Source of the DNA: Brevipalpus yothersi
Taxonomy: Eukaryota; Arthropoda; Arachnida; Trombidiformes; Tenuipalpidae
DNA length: 64,000 nt
Assembly: GCA_003956705.1 (NCBI GenBank)
Contig: QZCP01000233.1
Location: 1 to 64,000 of the forward strand
Direction: 5' to 3'
Of the stretch, positions 44,716-59,256 are shown piece by piece (the first letter of the stretch is position 1; the number at the start of each line of letters is the position of its first letter). The notes beneath the pieces are model-generated. The model had not been told where the DNA came from. It saw only the letters and a program-made list of their open reading frames with translations, and did not search any database. The position numbers were made by a program, and so were the translations under genes.

Positions 44716-45210
44716 TATAATTAATTAGAAGGGCTATGTGATTGGTCGAGACAAATGTTTCTCTGTCGTATCTCAGGAGGAGAGAGAGAACAAAAAAAAA
44801 AGAAAGAGGCAAAGAAAGATGGCTGGCCATGCTCAATTGACTTTTTATATTATTTTGCTGTGTTAACAGAATAGAAGATAGATCATGAGTTTGAATCACG
44901 ATAGGATGATAAATAGGGTAGGAAATTGGACAAAATATGAATTAAACTTAACATTTCAGGTGTGCTTTCCCCCAACCAATTAAGGCAAAAAATTCCATTC
45001 GATGGAAGAAAAACTGAATGAATGATAAAAGGAGCCAATGCCGTTTCAATTTATCTCCCCAATAGCCAGTAGGTTTGTTGGAAATAATCATCCAGGAAAC
45101 GGCATGATTGGTGATCGAAACGCGATTTGGAACGCATGGTATTCCCTTCTATTCCCATCGTCTGAGCATGTCGAGCTTAAGTTGATTCCGAAGTGAGAGA
45201 AGAGGAAAGA

Positions 45211-45266
<56 letters not shown>

Positions 45267-45792
45267 AAGGAATGTGGTGAGAGAGAATCCGCATCAGTTG
45301 TGTAAGGGCAATGATGCTAGAGATGCTCGAGCGTCAATTGAGCCATGCACTTGAGTCGATCAATGTGTTCGCAGACAATCGCCAAGTTTGAATAGTTTTA
45401 GAAAATTATCCGTGGAAAGGATTGTTGAGAACTTGATCTTTGACAAGGATTTTTCAGAAGATCGAATGTTTTGAGTGGAAAACTGCATCAATTTTGAGCT
45501 GTGTAAGTGTAAATAAAATCTAGGGATAAAATTTTCTTTTCGAATATCCATGTTTGAGCAGCTGAATAACTTTCAAAAGCAATTTGATTTTTCTCTCTCC
45601 ACTAATGATGTGTCATATCACTGAGAGGCTTCCTGGCCATTCTCAACCAGTGAACTTTGACCCTTGTGCTGTTCTAATACGGTGACATCAGCCTAAACGT
45701 TCGGATCAAGTTTCATCTGTGAGAAAAGTTTCACAACAATCGTTAGTTTCGTTAGTAGTCAACTTTCTAACTCTCACAAGAGTGTCAGCACC
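44716..45792. other. Intergenic region with GA microsatellite
   Basis: No gene is seen. A GA run occupies 45214-45263. The region immediately upstream of 45793 should hold the promoter or 5' UTR of the next gene. Confidence 0.5.
45214..45263. repeat. (AG)n microsatellite
   Basis: Perfect AG run of about 50 bp. Confidence 0.95.
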
Positions 45793-46402
45793 ATGAATTC
45801 TAATGGAGAACAATTTTTTAGTGTCAATGATTCGATTCAGATGAGTTTACCACAGGAAAATGAGCTAAATTTCATCAAATATCCTCATCAACATCACCAC
45901 CATCACCATTCTAATCCATATTCTTTTTCTCCCAATCACATTGTGTCCGCATCATACAATAGCGTTTATCCATGTGATGCTACTCCAATGCCGATCAGTA
46001 TGCGGCGTTCACCTATGCACGAAATTAAAGTTGATCTAACTCATGATCAAACTTCTTCCAATCCATGTCCACTGTGTGTTAGTAATTCTATCGACAATCG
46101 ACTGATGAAGGATAGAGAGACTGTTATGGATGGTCACACTTCTCTGATGACTTTACCGCACGACAGTCCTTACGTAAGTCATCCTGGTGTATGTAAATCA
46201 CCAGGCATGACATTCAATCAGACCACAATGATCAACCATGATAATGATGATAATCCAAATGACTACACCAATAAGCCACATCGCTCATTTGCTCAACGTA
46301 TTGTGAACAATTTTTACAATTATCTACCATTTGTTATTGTTTCTACCATATCAATACTGGCCGTTATTCTGCTAGTATCAGCAACTGTGATCTATTTTCA
46401 AT
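45793..46402 (+). CDS. First coding exon of a predicted type II membrane protein
   Basis: Open frame of 203 codons plus one base, ending at a near-consensus donor (CAAT then GTAAGTATC). Read through, it would stop nine codons later at 46431. The first ~178 residues are hydrophilic, with a His run (QHHHHHHS), Ser/Asn/Pro-rich sequence, a CPLC motif and MRRSPMHEIKVDL. One hydrophobic span at about 180-203 (FVIVSTISILAVILLVSATV) follows basic residues, so the long N-terminus is predicted to be cytoplasmic and a large extracellular part should lie in later exons. Such layout occurs in teneurins, DPP-like proteins and sarcoglycans. I cannot assign the family. Confidence 0.65.
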
Positions 46403-48530
46403 GTAAGTATCAGTGGTTAATTAAGTGTTAAGCCCAAAAACGGCCTCTTCCATACATGTCCTCTCTAGCCATCGTAAGATTCAGCGTTGAAGCGGGTATA
46501 AATGTCTCTTTAAATATATTCGATAGTTTTTGAACCTAACATCCACACGGTGGGCCAAAAGTTTCTCATCTCGATAGAATTGAGTTGAGAACTGATATTT
46601 TTGGCCACAAAATATTAATATTCGATAATTTTTGATTACCCTATCTTCCCTGCAATGTCTGATGAAGGAATTGAAGCATCAAAAAACATGAACTTAATGG
46701 TCATGAAAATTTCTGAGCAATCAGACTTTTCTGGGGAGACATTGTGTTCAAAGATTATACTAGATGTGATCTACTTCGTGACTAAAAAATATCGAAATAT
46801 CATTGGATATTATCATGCCAAGAAACTTTAAAGTCATCCAATAAATCTGTTTCTTGGCCTAAAAATATTTACTTCAACCCTGAATTTTAGCTTGGCTAGA
46901 AGTTTTTCGACAGACTTTTATTTTGTATACTTCCTCTATGCTTCAGTAAATTTTCTGATGAGAAATTCTAACCAATAAATACGATTCGGATTAAAAATTT
47001 CTTTTTCACTCACTTCATTCGTATTCATTGGAAAAATTGTATCACCTTTTGGGAAAAACACTTGCTAATACATCTGCTTTTCACCATACTTTCATGGACA
47101 TTTCATAGTGAGATGGATTGTAAGCAGATTTTCTTTTCCCTCTCAGATGATTTCATCTGATGCATGATAAAGATGAATGAATAATTCCAGCATTCCGAGC
47201 GAAATAGGAAGAGAGAGAGAGAGAGATGAGCTCAGGAAGGACTTGCCAAGCTGCTCATTTGTCTGAATCTTTCCTCTCTCTATTTCTCTAGTAACTATTG
47301 CAACATTTACTGGTATATACATATACATATGAAAGATATATATTCATATGGTCCCATGTACATGCATGGGAGATATAAAGATGGATGGAATTTTCAACTC
47401 ACTTTCTTTTTCTTTTTTCTCTTTCCTAGTGCAACACCTCTTTCTTTTTCTCTTTCTTATTGATCTTTTGTCCATAATACTGGCAATACATGAACAAATG
47501 TACATGCACTTTTGGGACCCGGTCAAATCTTGCCATCTTTTTCTATTGTATTCTAGATATTCTGTTCGTTTCCCAATTTCGTATACCGTTTCATACTTTT
47601 CATGAGAATTCCATTTATCATCATTACTTATGAGACAACTAGCCGAGAATTTGTCTGTTCGTGCTCATGGAATATTTTTATTTCTACATATTTCTACATG
47701 GTGGACATGTTTGTCAAGCATTCTATCTTCTTTTTCTCTCTCTCTCTCACTTGTTTTTCATGATATCCGTTTGACCTGGAAAGCGAAAAGTTCATGCATA
47801 CATCAAATTTACTTGAAGAAAAGTTACATTTTCGAGTCTTTTCTTACATCTCATGTGGGTAGTAGTGAAACTTTTAAGGAATCCAGATTTTTTTCTCTTC
47901 AACTCTCAAAAGATTTGGAGAGAGAAAAGTTTTCCGAAAAAGTGTTCCAATCATAACATCAGTTTAGACTATCAAACGAAAGAAAATAAGAGAGAAAGGG
48001 AAAGAGAGAGGTTTCATTTTTGAATTCAAATTCAGTTATCAGACCAACAGTTTGAATGTAACTCTGTAGTATTTGGTTCATGAATTCTTTGAATAAAGTG
48101 ATGAATAGAATTTTCTACCTCAATTCGATATCTAAAATATCTAGAATATTCAATTCCGTTTTGAAATCCCTTCTTCATTCGTTTTTCTCCCAGTACACTT
48201 ATGTATACTTATAGCCACCCCTTCTAGGAGAAGTTTTTGAAATTGTTCCTTTTTCATCAAAAATCTGTACCATCTCAATACCTCCAGTAGCCCTTCTCTA
48301 CTACTCCAGCTCAAAGAACTAAGCATGTTTTCGGTGAAAAGTTGTAATAAATAGGTTTAGTATGGAAAAAATATATTCATATTATTGTTCAGCTAAGTTT
48401 TGACCTCATGTTCTGTGGTTGTATATAATGTTAAATTATGATTCTCTCGAGCGTAAAAGAAGAGAGAAAAATTTTTCAGTTTTCGAGAAAGCAAATGAGG
48501 ACCATAAAGAGGTTGGAAAGAGAAAGAAAG

Positions 48531-48531
<1 letters not shown>

Positions 48532-48560
<29 letters not shown>
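48532..48560. repeat. (AG)n microsatellite
   Basis: Perfect AG run of about 29 bp. Confidence 0.9.
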
Positions 48561-48563
<3 letters not shown>

Positions 48564-49391
48564 TGCTACTGGAATAAGAACAACCAAGTGAATCATGAAT
48601 GAGTATCATGCACAGACACACATAGGCACATACACATTTTGCAAAGAGAGCGGACATAATTTTGACAGAAAAAGAAATGAATACAATAAAAATCGAATTG
48701 TTGACATTTTTGACAATCATATAAGTGGTAAGACATTTTGCCCGCTGTTTCTGTCTTTCATCCATATTTTCGATCCTCTTTATCTTCTATCATCTTCTTA
48801 TTCTACTTTGTCTATGTGTCTGCCACATAGATAAGCTTCAAAAAATATGGATAGACACAAACATATATATATATAACTGCCATGATAAATTTATCCTTTG
48901 TTACTTTTTGTGCTCCTCTAAGAAAAATAGGGAAAGAAAAAATACCGTAGCGTAACGCTGATATGATTATTTCATGGGAAAACATTCACTCTAAAACCCC
49001 GAAAATCAGATGGATGAAAATCCCTTTTCACTTTATTTTGATCATATTCTTCTTCTTCATCTTCAATAATAATTCTATCCAATATCTTGGAGGAAAAATT
49101 TTGCTTCAGTTAGATTGAAAGCATCTGATAGCTTCGTAAATTCATACACATATATACACAGACATCCATTGACAGAAACATAATTGATTGAGTTTCTCAC
49201 TTTATTTCTTTGTACATTTTCTCACTCCAGCCTCATGAAGTCAGCAATCATAGTCCAATTGTTAGTGTACATCAATGTCTTCATCTTCCACTCTTGATCG
49301 CCTCTGTATGATTCCCGGCCATTTCATTTGAGAGTGTGTTTGCACTGTTAATCGAATTCACTCTTTTTTGCTTCAAATGAGCCCAAAATAC

Positions 49392-49401
<10 letters not shown>

Positions 49402-49446
<45 letters not shown>
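49402..49446. repeat. (TC)n microsatellite
   Basis: Perfect TC run of about 45 bp. Confidence 0.93.
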
Positions 49447-49449
<3 letters not shown>

Positions 49450-50006
49450 TTCTTTCTTACTGATGTAAGATGCGTCAATGGATTTTCTCATGCATTTTCT
49501 TCTTTTTCATCTTATATGTTCATCCTTCTTCTCTCTCTTCTTCATCTTCCCGGGTCTTCAACCATCCTTCACTAAGAAACTCCAAAGGCATCACCAATTC
49601 TTTCCATTTGATCCACTTTTATATATCATCATAGATGCTCACCCTCTTTTACTCTTTTTCCATCCCTTCCGTCTTATATTCTCTTCCCACAATGGATCTG
49701 ATCTCACTTTTGCTTCCTCATCCAGTCACAGCATCTCTCTCTCTTCACTAAGAAATTGAGTAACACCAACATCAAACCATATAGCTCTCGAGAATGGAAG
49801 AATAAGAGAGAGAATAACGATAAAGAGAAGAGAGTATAGATCAGTGAAAGTGAGAGAAAGAGTAAGGAAGTGGAAAAAGTGACAAGAATGTTTACTTTGT
49901 CTGTTGACAGATAAATTTTCAATAATATATTATCAGAATCATCCTCATGTTTTGTGAATGACCATGCCGGGAAGAGAAGAAAAATGGATAGAAGCAGAGT
50001 ATCAAT

Positions 50007-50009
<3 letters not shown>

Positions 50010-50067
<58 letters not shown>
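50010..50067. repeat. (AG)n microsatellite
   Basis: Perfect AG run of about 58 bp. Confidence 0.95.
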
Positions 50068-50071
<4 letters not shown>

Positions 50072-53000
50072 AAAGTTCAGTGTTCGAAAAACTTATTTCC
50101 ATACAGAATGTGGACTCACTTCGATGGAATCTATTCACTTTTTGATCTGACACTGAATTGATGGTATGAATGAAAGTCAAGTAAGAGTCAATCGAAATAG
50201 TGCAAACTTTTCTGGACCATTCTTCAATTCAATCACTCACTTCATGAAGTGAACCATGAACAAATTGTGAGAGAATATTTTTCCGATTTCAATGACAATA
50301 TGATCTTTTCCAATATGTTGGCATGATGATTTGTTTTTTACACAGTTAACTTGATACTAGGTCACGAAAAAATTCAATTTTCCTGTTCAAATTCCAATCT
50401 GAATTGGAAAGAAAAAAATTCGCTTATTGCACATATTTTTGACAAAACCCATCAGCAATGGGCTGTGTATCTTGAAGAGTAGAGAAAGGTTTATCAAAAG
50501 TTTCCAAAATTTCAGGGGAACGAATAGCGATTCGATTAAACTGTGCAGACTTTATAAGTAGTTCTAAAGGCAATCTCTGAGAATGAAATGATATGAAAGA
50601 CGCATGTTATGAACACAAAAATGGAATATTCAGCCAATCATTGGAAACGATTTTCTAACACTCGACAGATGAATCGAGAATATATTGCTTATTCAGTTCA
50701 AAAACATGCCTAATATCACCAATCGTATGAAATTCTGTAAATTATATTGGGAATTTAGACCCTACTATTCATTCTCTACCTTTGAGACGAATCTCAGATG
50801 ATGGCTGATTCTCAATTTATCTCTATTTGTTTGATTTACCAGCTAATTGATCGAAAAGTGTCGAAATAAGTTTACCTGAGGATCCACTATGGAGAACTTT
50901 GACTCTATTTCGAGTTGAGTTTTTTTTCAAAATCTTTCTTCTAAAAAGGAACCTGGCCTCTAGAGTTTCAAAACATAGCGTAATGATTCTTTCCTCGAGA
51001 AAGCTCTATTTTAACCCAAAAATTCTATTCGATGGATTCAAACTTCTCTCTCCTTTTCGAGATGATCAATCTTCCACAAAAATAAGGCTCAAATTTTGGA
51101 ACAAAATTGTTAAATGTTTCTTTTCCATGATAAATGTGCCACCATATTGGTTCAGTTGGCCAATTCAGAGTAGAAAAGGATTTCAAGCAATGATGATGAA
51201 ATTGATCAACACACTGATAAATGGTATTGTGCACTTCTGTACACTATTCTTGGGTATACTTAGTGTTATTCTCTATTCAAAGAGAATGCAAGACATGTGA
51301 TTCTGAATGGAACCATCTCAAGAAGACAGTGTATAAGATTCTTTCCATATGAATAAAGCATGCTCGACCGATGGAATCATAGTTCATTCGGATACATTGA
51401 ATGAGCAATTTATCCTGAATTCGTTGCTGCTCAGTTTCCAGGAAAAAGTCGTTGAGCTTACAATTGAAGATTCTGATATACACACACACAATGCTGATAA
51501 TCCAATGAATAGCGAAAGAATCTTGTATATATTTATTTATATGAATGCTCAGACTCGTAGCTGTCTATCCAATAGACCCAAAATGTTCATGGTACTCATG
51601 TTGTATTCCATCTATCTATCTATTTCTTTCTTATCCATGAATTCCGTACCTCTCCAAGTAATTCTCATGGACGCGTTGAGTAAAGAATAAGGAATTTGAC
51701 CCTCTTTACATGGAAGATGTCCACATGAATCTCTTGAATTGTCTAATGAAAGTTGGACAGAACAGCCCATCAATCGTGATCAGCCTTGATCAATTTTGTC
51801 TTAATCTAGTGAATGTGTTCGTGTATGGGTATATGCTTTCAACTTACTCCTTAAGCTCAATAGCAGCTCATGTCTCTTTTTTGGCCACTATTCCATAAAA
51901 GAAACCGCAATCTAAGTCATCATTATCTTGTAACTACTCGTGATTGACCAGAGACATTAAGTTCAGTCCTTTCGGTCCATATACTGGATAGTTTGAAGAA
52001 CATACTTCTATCTTATTTTCAGGAGTGAAGTAAGAGCATAATTCAGTAAAATTTATGGAAGAAAAATCTACATATATATCGATACTAAATTGAATAAATC
52101 TAGTTAGTAAGAAATCGAACATTTTCTCTCCATCAATCTGATTTCGAATGATTTGAGTAATCTTCTTTCATGCATTCAATATCTGTTCAATGCTCTCAGG
52201 TTGAGTACATTTCTTCGATACCAATTCAAATATTTTTTATGTTTTCCAGAGAGTTTGTAAAGATTTTGAAATCTAACGATGAACATCTCTCGAGTATGAT
52301 GTAAAAGATGATGATTTCTAGCGGTGAAAATTTTTTTCTCAAGGAATCCTTTGAAAATATTCCCAAATATTCCTCAATTCTGCTAAATGTTTAACATGAA
52401 AAGCGTATCTTGTTAGACTTTTCTCAGAAAGAAAAACAGTAGAACCATGTCTACTACTACTACTACATGTACATTCCTGGTTCAGACAGTTGACCATTAA
52501 AATAAGAATGTTTCTTCCCAAATGATATGTGAATAAATTCTCTTCAATGACAAAAATAATAGAATCTGGTGAATTATTATTTTTCGTGAGAAGAGTAACA
52601 AAAATAGTCTTCAGATAGTTATAGCCTATTCCTTCTAGCCTCTATTGCCCCACTGATTCCTGAACTTTTGGTTTTTTTTCACAAGATTCACTGACTCTTG
52701 GTTTTATCTTTCTTTTTGCTGTCTCAATTTCATTTTCCATTGAAGATATGTTACTCAGTATACTGACTTGGGTATGTATGCTGTGAAATTGTCTTCTTCT
52801 TTTTCTTTCTCCTCTGGATATCAGTGTAAAAATTACACCATATACTGACCTCATGTTTCTCTATGGATCACATACTCACACACATACACCCAAATGATTC
52901 AAAGTCGTGAAAATGAGAAAAAATAAAGTATATTTCTGCCTCACACACATAAGCAAAACAAATGGCAACATTTGGTCACATTCAAAAATCATGAGAATGA

Positions 53001-53377
53001 AGTTTTGAGAGCATCAGAAAGGTGAATATTCTCTCTTATCTTGAATTGAGAGAATGTTCCGAAAAAAAGAGTGGTATAAAGTCAACTTTTTCTCCCGTCA
53101 ATGGTCAATTACACTGACCAAGCATCTGGCAGCTTCTCATCCAGGGTCCATCAAGTTTCTCTCATTCTATACTCAAGAGAAGTAAAATAAAGCGTATTGT
53201 AAATAAACTTATGAAGTATTCTCAAAAGGAAGGAAGAAAGATAGAATGAGCAGAAAAAAAATCAAAAGATCATTCTCTAGCTACTTCACACAAATAACCA
53301 GTCAGCTAGGGAACCTTAGGAAGAACTCTGGAAAGCTATATGGCATATTGAGAAAAAGATGTACCGTTACTTTTTGA

Positions 53378-53412
<35 letters not shown>

Positions 53413-53413
53413 A
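53378..53413. repeat. (TC)n/(CA)n compound microsatellite
   Basis: A short TC run passes directly into a CA run; the only clear CA array of this length in the window. Confidence 0.9.
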
Positions 53414-53892
53414 AATTCCACTGATCTTCAAACTATGAAACATAAGAGAAGCAAAGAGAAGAATTGCATCAAAGTAAGCTCAAAATACAACCCCATATAA
53501 CAGGAAGGTAGTGGAAAAAAAAGTTTTCCAGGAGAAAGGAAAAGGAAGATACTGTTTGGAAAAAGTTTTTTTTTCCAATTTCGAATACACGGATGTACAA
53601 GGATTTTTGTTCTTGATGGTGGTGAAAACATCTTGCGTGTATGTTTCTGAATTGATGATGGAAACCAAGTCCGATTGTAGTAGATTTGAGAGAAAAGAAA
53701 AGGGAGAAAATTATGAGAAACTAGTGGAAAAAGAAGGATTGCAAGTCAAAAAAGCTTGCTGACAACCGAAAAGCTAGGATCAAGAGGATTTTTGCCCTTC
53801 TCAACATTTCTCACCTCCCTTATACCATTGAGCTACTCATCCTACTCAGTCAGGCTAATGCTTATGTGTATGTATGTTTTGTGTGGGGTACT

Positions 53893-53894
<2 letters not shown>

Positions 53895-53931
<37 letters not shown>
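53895..53931. repeat. (TC)n microsatellite
   Basis: Perfect TC run of about 37 bp. Confidence 0.92.
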
Positions 53932-53933
<2 letters not shown>

Positions 53934-56047
53934 TCTGATATTCCTTGGAATACAGACATATACAGAGAAAAACTCAGGAAAATGGGATCAAAAGAGCTGA
54001 GCTAAGCAACGATTGCAAATTGGAGTTGGTTGAACACTGAAAAATTTTGCTTCCTCCACAAACACTAGCCAACAATCACACTTGTGAACGCACATATATT
54101 TCAACACAAATTTTACGCAATTCAGAGCATTTTTTTCTTCTTTTATCCCAACGTTGACATGCAAGCACACTTGCATTATGAATAGAATTTTGATATTTCT
54201 TTGAAGTATTTCTTTCCTTCCTTTTTTGCTCTTAGTAGATTTGTATTCTGTCGATGAATATTCTCAACATAGAAGGGTTCTTACAAAGTTATAAGGAACT
54301 GGAGATATGCAAATGGCAGTCTTGGGTTGGGTGGAATATTGAATATTTGAGAAATTATTACCATTTTTCTTATTTGATTACTTACGATTATCGATACTCT
54401 AATCAAGCTGATCATTTCAGCAAATGAGTTCATCTTTCTCTGGTTGATTTTTTTTCCTCATCTCTCAAAGTGACACACTTTTCACTTGACATGGGAACAC
54501 ATGGTGATTCAACTGTCATATTTAAGAAAGTGGGAGAAGAAAGGGCAAAAGAAAATCTGATACAAGATGATCGATATGAAAATCACAGGGAAGAATAAAA
54601 CAAGTCGAATTACTCGAGTGGAAGGACAATGAATCTATATTCTTCGCTTATTTCATCTTCACCCCATTCCTGCTGTTCTTTTCACTGGATGATTCTTTTC
54701 CATGATTTATCTTAAGCAATCTTACATTGTATTCATTTGATTTTTCCCATGAACAATCAACTTTTTGTTCCTTTCTACAGATACACTTTTATTATTATTC
54801 CTTCCAACTATTCTTCACCATTCATCCGAGTGTTTTTCTCTCTCCATCTCAATCTATTCTTATTCTTCTTTCATATTTTTATTCTCACTTTATTCTTCTC
54901 TCTCTCTCTTTTCCTTGATAATTATGATTTTCTCAACTCTTCACTTGCTATCTTGTGTGAGAGAACAATTGAATAGTTAGTTATCAAAGCTATCATGACG
55001 CTCGATTGATGCCATAGGCATCTTGGTAGAGGTGGAATAAAAAAAGACATTCATTTTGCATTCAAAGTGAATTAGTCAAAAACACTCTCAAGACATTCGA
55101 ATAGCCATGAAAAAGAGAGAGAGAGAGAGACTTACTCACTCTCTTTCCATCTGTACTTTCTTTGATCTGAACTTTTCAGACCAGAACGAATATAGCAATT
55201 TTCTTTCAGAACCGATTCTTTCATCCTCTGGCGTCCATGATTTGATTTCACTGTCTCTTTCTGTATTCAATCGATATTCACATGGCTATACAAAATGAAT
55301 ATCGTTATCATTCGTTTGAGATCATGTAAAAGAACGATTTTGTTCATGATTTCTCTTCTTCCCCTGATATTTTCATACATAGGAGTATGAAGCTTATAAA
55401 ATCGAAACTATAGCATCATTTTGAGTTGTACAAAGTTTTTTTTCTCTTCTCTCTGTTTTTGTTCATCTCAATATTTGAATGAATTTTATGCTCATCTTCT
55501 TTCAGCATCAGCGAATTGAGTCTCAACTATTTTGTTGAAAAATACTTTGCACACTGACAAATTGAGCAATGATTGGAAGATATCAGACACACATAGTGAG
55601 CATAGTTTTTCGGTCAATTACGATTTTACGTTCCACTAGAATTTGTAGACTGTATGAAGAGTATACACACACACATACTCATGGGGGATATACATATATG
55701 TGTGGAAGAGCGTAATGCAGTGATTCTGATGGAATTTCATACCAAAGATCATGTCAAAAAGAGAGAGAAAGTGCATGTTTCTATTTCATTTACTTTCACT
55801 TTTTCCCAGCTCGCTCGCTCATCTCTCATCATGAACTCACTGTGACTGTCATTACGATAGTGGTCTATGAGGAAGAAAAAGAAGAGAAGAAGAGAGGAAG
55901 AATAAGAATAAGAATAAGTAGAGCAAGAAAATGTTGAGAAAATGTGCTAAGGAAAATTTCTTTTCGCCATCCATTCTTACTTGTCTAGTGATTAATTCTT
56001 TTCTCCTCTTCTACTGTGAATATACACGATAAAACTCTCCTCCTTTG

Positions 56048-56049
<2 letters not shown>

Positions 56050-56141
<92 letters not shown>
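56050..56141. repeat. (TC)n microsatellite
   Basis: Perfect TC run of about 92 bp, second longest in the window. Confidence 0.96.
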
Positions 56142-56144
<3 letters not shown>

Positions 56145-56694
56145 TGATCATCTCCACCTTCTACCGATTCTTCTGCGTCTTCATACATGTATGTGTGTGT
56201 GTATAGCTAAATTCTTTTCTTGGTACTTTTCTCACCATCATCCAATGATTTTTCTTCTTTTCACTACCTTTTGTGTATCATAATATTACCCAGCATCACA
56301 AGATCTGCCTCTCATCTTGAATAATTTTTTTCAATAAGAACATATATACACCTTAAATCATGAATGAATATCATACCTTTCTCTTTTTCTCTTTCTCTCT
56401 TCCGCTTTTGAAAAAGAGATGAATAATAATAACAATAATAAAATGAATCGTAAAGTGTTGAGAGATATATCCATAAAAAGAGTAGAGATTTTATTAAATT
56501 TCCTCGGCAAAAACATCGAATATTATTGGAGATACTCACCTGTTCTGGGAGATTATCTAACAAAAAAAAAGGAATTTTATTCACACAAAATTCATCGAAA
56601 ACTCTGGAGCATTTTCCACTTTCATGTCGATTTATTTTTTAGAGCTGTATTCTAATATTTCTTTTTCTTTCTTCTTCTTTTCTCTTCCAAACAG

Positions 56695-56730
56695 ATTTTC
56701 CTATGCAAGAAAGGCTTATTTACCAAGAAG
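56695..56730 (+). CDS. Candidate 36-nt microexon
   Basis: A long pyrimidine tract and CAG acceptor (CTCTTCCAAACAG) precede 36 bases that end in AAG followed by GTAAGT. In the phase left by the donor at 46402 the exon is open and phase-symmetric (FPMQERLIYQE inside). It therefore could be a cassette exon of the type II membrane protein gene. Another gene or chance cannot be excluded. Confidence 0.4.
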
Positions 56731-59195
56731 GTAAGTTTTGAATTTGTTGCTCAATTTATCATTTATCTTCTTGCCTTTATTCCTTTTTCCTCTTACTTCT
56801 CTCGCCTGCAAGAAGAGAGAGAAAAAATTTTCCATCCCTATCGAATGCATTAAATTTCTTCCCATCCTGTTCCTTCTCTATTCCATGCGGATTTTGAACT
56901 TGGTTAAGGTTTCACCAGAAGATATAAATTTCGAAGAAACATGAAAGTCTCTTCAAAACTGGAGAAACTTCCATCCTTATAAGCATTTAATCACATAAAC
57001 AACTCGGAAGAATCTTCATTCGTCTCGAAATTCTTCCAATTCTTTTTCCTTCCTCACTGATATGTTCTGGTTGGAAAAATTTTCTCTCTGACAAGATTAG
57101 CACTACATAATCTTATGCCTCTTCATGTGTGTCCCGAATTTCATTCATCATCATACTCAAATCCTGAATACACACCACTTTAATGCCAGTAGATGTACAT
57201 TTGGTTGATAACTTAGAAACTCTTCCATCCTAACATGGGTCCAAGTCTCTAATCTTGCTTTGATTTACCAGTGAACACATAATGTCGACGTGTGTCTCTA
57301 TGTGCCCGGGTGCGTTTGAGGAATCAAAAAGATTGAGATGAAAGTTGGTAATCCTGGTGAACGTGATTTGAGCACTTCACCAGTAAACGTCAAGAGTCAA
57401 GATGAGCTTAAGAGGTTGAAGCTGAATGGCTAGATTCTTCATGAGAGAGAATGTGAACATGGATTTACTTCCATTATGGGCGTCTAATCTATATTCTAGA
57501 TATTCTTTTTCTTCGTTCTCCTTCAATTTTCTTCTTCTTCATCTTTTCTTGGCTTAATATAATTTTCCAAACTGTCTTCACATCTCATATGAACCTTTAT
57601 CGATGAGAGAATCCAGTAATTTTGCCTTCAAATAGATTCACTCAATACACATACCCACACACAAGCACAAATTCATCTCCACTGTATGCTTGTATATAAA
57701 TGATGTGAAAAAAGGATTCTCTGTCTCACGATGAGTGGAAGGATTTACTATTTTGGGGAAATATTCCAGCTCAAAGTGCTCCAAAACCACCAATACTTTG
57801 ACTGTTAATCGAGGCTTACATAAAGCTTTGGTTTAATCTCTTTGAAAAGGTAGAGAGAAACGAAAGGCTTAATACAAAATCATATTTGAGCAAGTTCATT
57901 ACTCGATCTTGAACATTGATGAATAACATTATAGACTTTTTGAGAGAGATTCCCTCTTTTTTACTCCGATAAAAATATTTCAATGAAGACCTGTCTTCGT
58001 GATGCTAGGATACATGCCCTTTTGGATGCATACACACATAGCCAATTTATGCCTTGAACACACTTGTATCGGATGATCTGGAATCTGGTGAAGACATGAG
58101 ACACACTCAATTGTGTGAAATTCTGTCACTTTCGTCACATTCTTTGCTCATGTCAAAGCTTTTCAAATCACTTCTTTGTTCATCATGATAGAATTGAGAG
58201 AAAATAAGATGGAAAAAGAATGAGGAAAGAAAGAAAGAAGAAAAGAAAGAGAGAGAGAGCAAAAAGGACGACAAGCATGAGGCAAGATATAAAACAGCAT
58301 TCAATAGTGTATAGTGTATAAGATAATGTGACACAACAACATGATGTTTGTTGGACACCAAGTTGATGCAATTTCATTTCGAAAAGTGGTGAAAGAGATA
58401 GATATATATATACAGACATAAACATTCTCTCAGCATCTTATACGTTTGATTTTCATTTTCTTTTGCTCTTCTCTTCATTCCTATCTGATATCGTTACCAT
58501 AGTGTTCTTCTTATAGATGCTCATTTCACAAGAGATGCTTCAATTTGAATTCAAACTCACTACTTGAGTTGCAAATTGGAATATTTTTTTCTCTTGTTTA
58601 CTGTGATTGTTGAAGAGGGAGAAAGAATTTTTAGATTCCATTCTTTTCCGTATTCAACTCATGGGGAATCCAAATTTAGTTTGCCTTTTTGTCACCTCAA
58701 GTTTTCCGGCAATTTTGACTGGAAAGGCAATTGTTTTGATGCCCCTGAACACATGTATTGCTCAATCAGTGTATTCGCATATAGGTATGATTGAAGTGAA
58801 CAGAAAATTTCTTGCATCAACGTGTCGACGTCAGATTAAAGTGAACATGATCTCAGTTACCACTGATACGAGTTATTTTCTGATTGTATTGAGACTTATT
58901 TTGATGTCATAGAACACACCAAAATGACATGATCATGGAAAAGCTAGAGTAAATAGAAAATGGTATGATTCTTCAGAATGAAGCTCAAATTTCAGAAGAC
59001 CTAGGTGATCATCGAGGTCAAAAGAGCAGTCATAAAAATACATTCCTAAGAAGAACAAAGCGTCAAGGAATGCTTTCCTTTTCATGATGAAGGATCCTCA
59101 AATCAGAGCTACTCATCGGAGCTCATGAAAAAAGCTCTGACATTCTCATATTCTTGTCTCAAGAGCTTTGAAAAACATTCTATTCTCGGAAGCCT

Positions 59196-59199
<4 letters not shown>

Positions 59200-59253
<54 letters not shown>
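59200..59253. repeat. (GA)n microsatellite
   Basis: Perfect GA run of about 54 bp. Confidence 0.95.

Positions 59254-59256
<3 letters not shown>

Noticed and set aside
50899..51898. A series of 60-130 codon frames on both strands at 50.9-51.9 kb
   Set aside because: Composition is Ile/Phe/Leu-rich as for AT-rich noncoding DNA, frames overlap on both strands, and no similarity was recognised.
57338..57433. 31-codon ATG frame with charged, coding-like residues (VGNPGERDLSTSPVNVK)
   Set aside because: Very short, with an in-frame stop just upstream and no clear splice sites or family; treated as chance.
58564..58912. Two overlapping plus-strand frames ending near a GTATGA donor, one with several Cys (FCHLKFSGNFDWKGNCF)
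   Set aside because: No recognisable family, acceptor choice ambiguous, and both frames are open at once, as expected by chance in such DNA. Could still be an exon of the gene starting at 45793.
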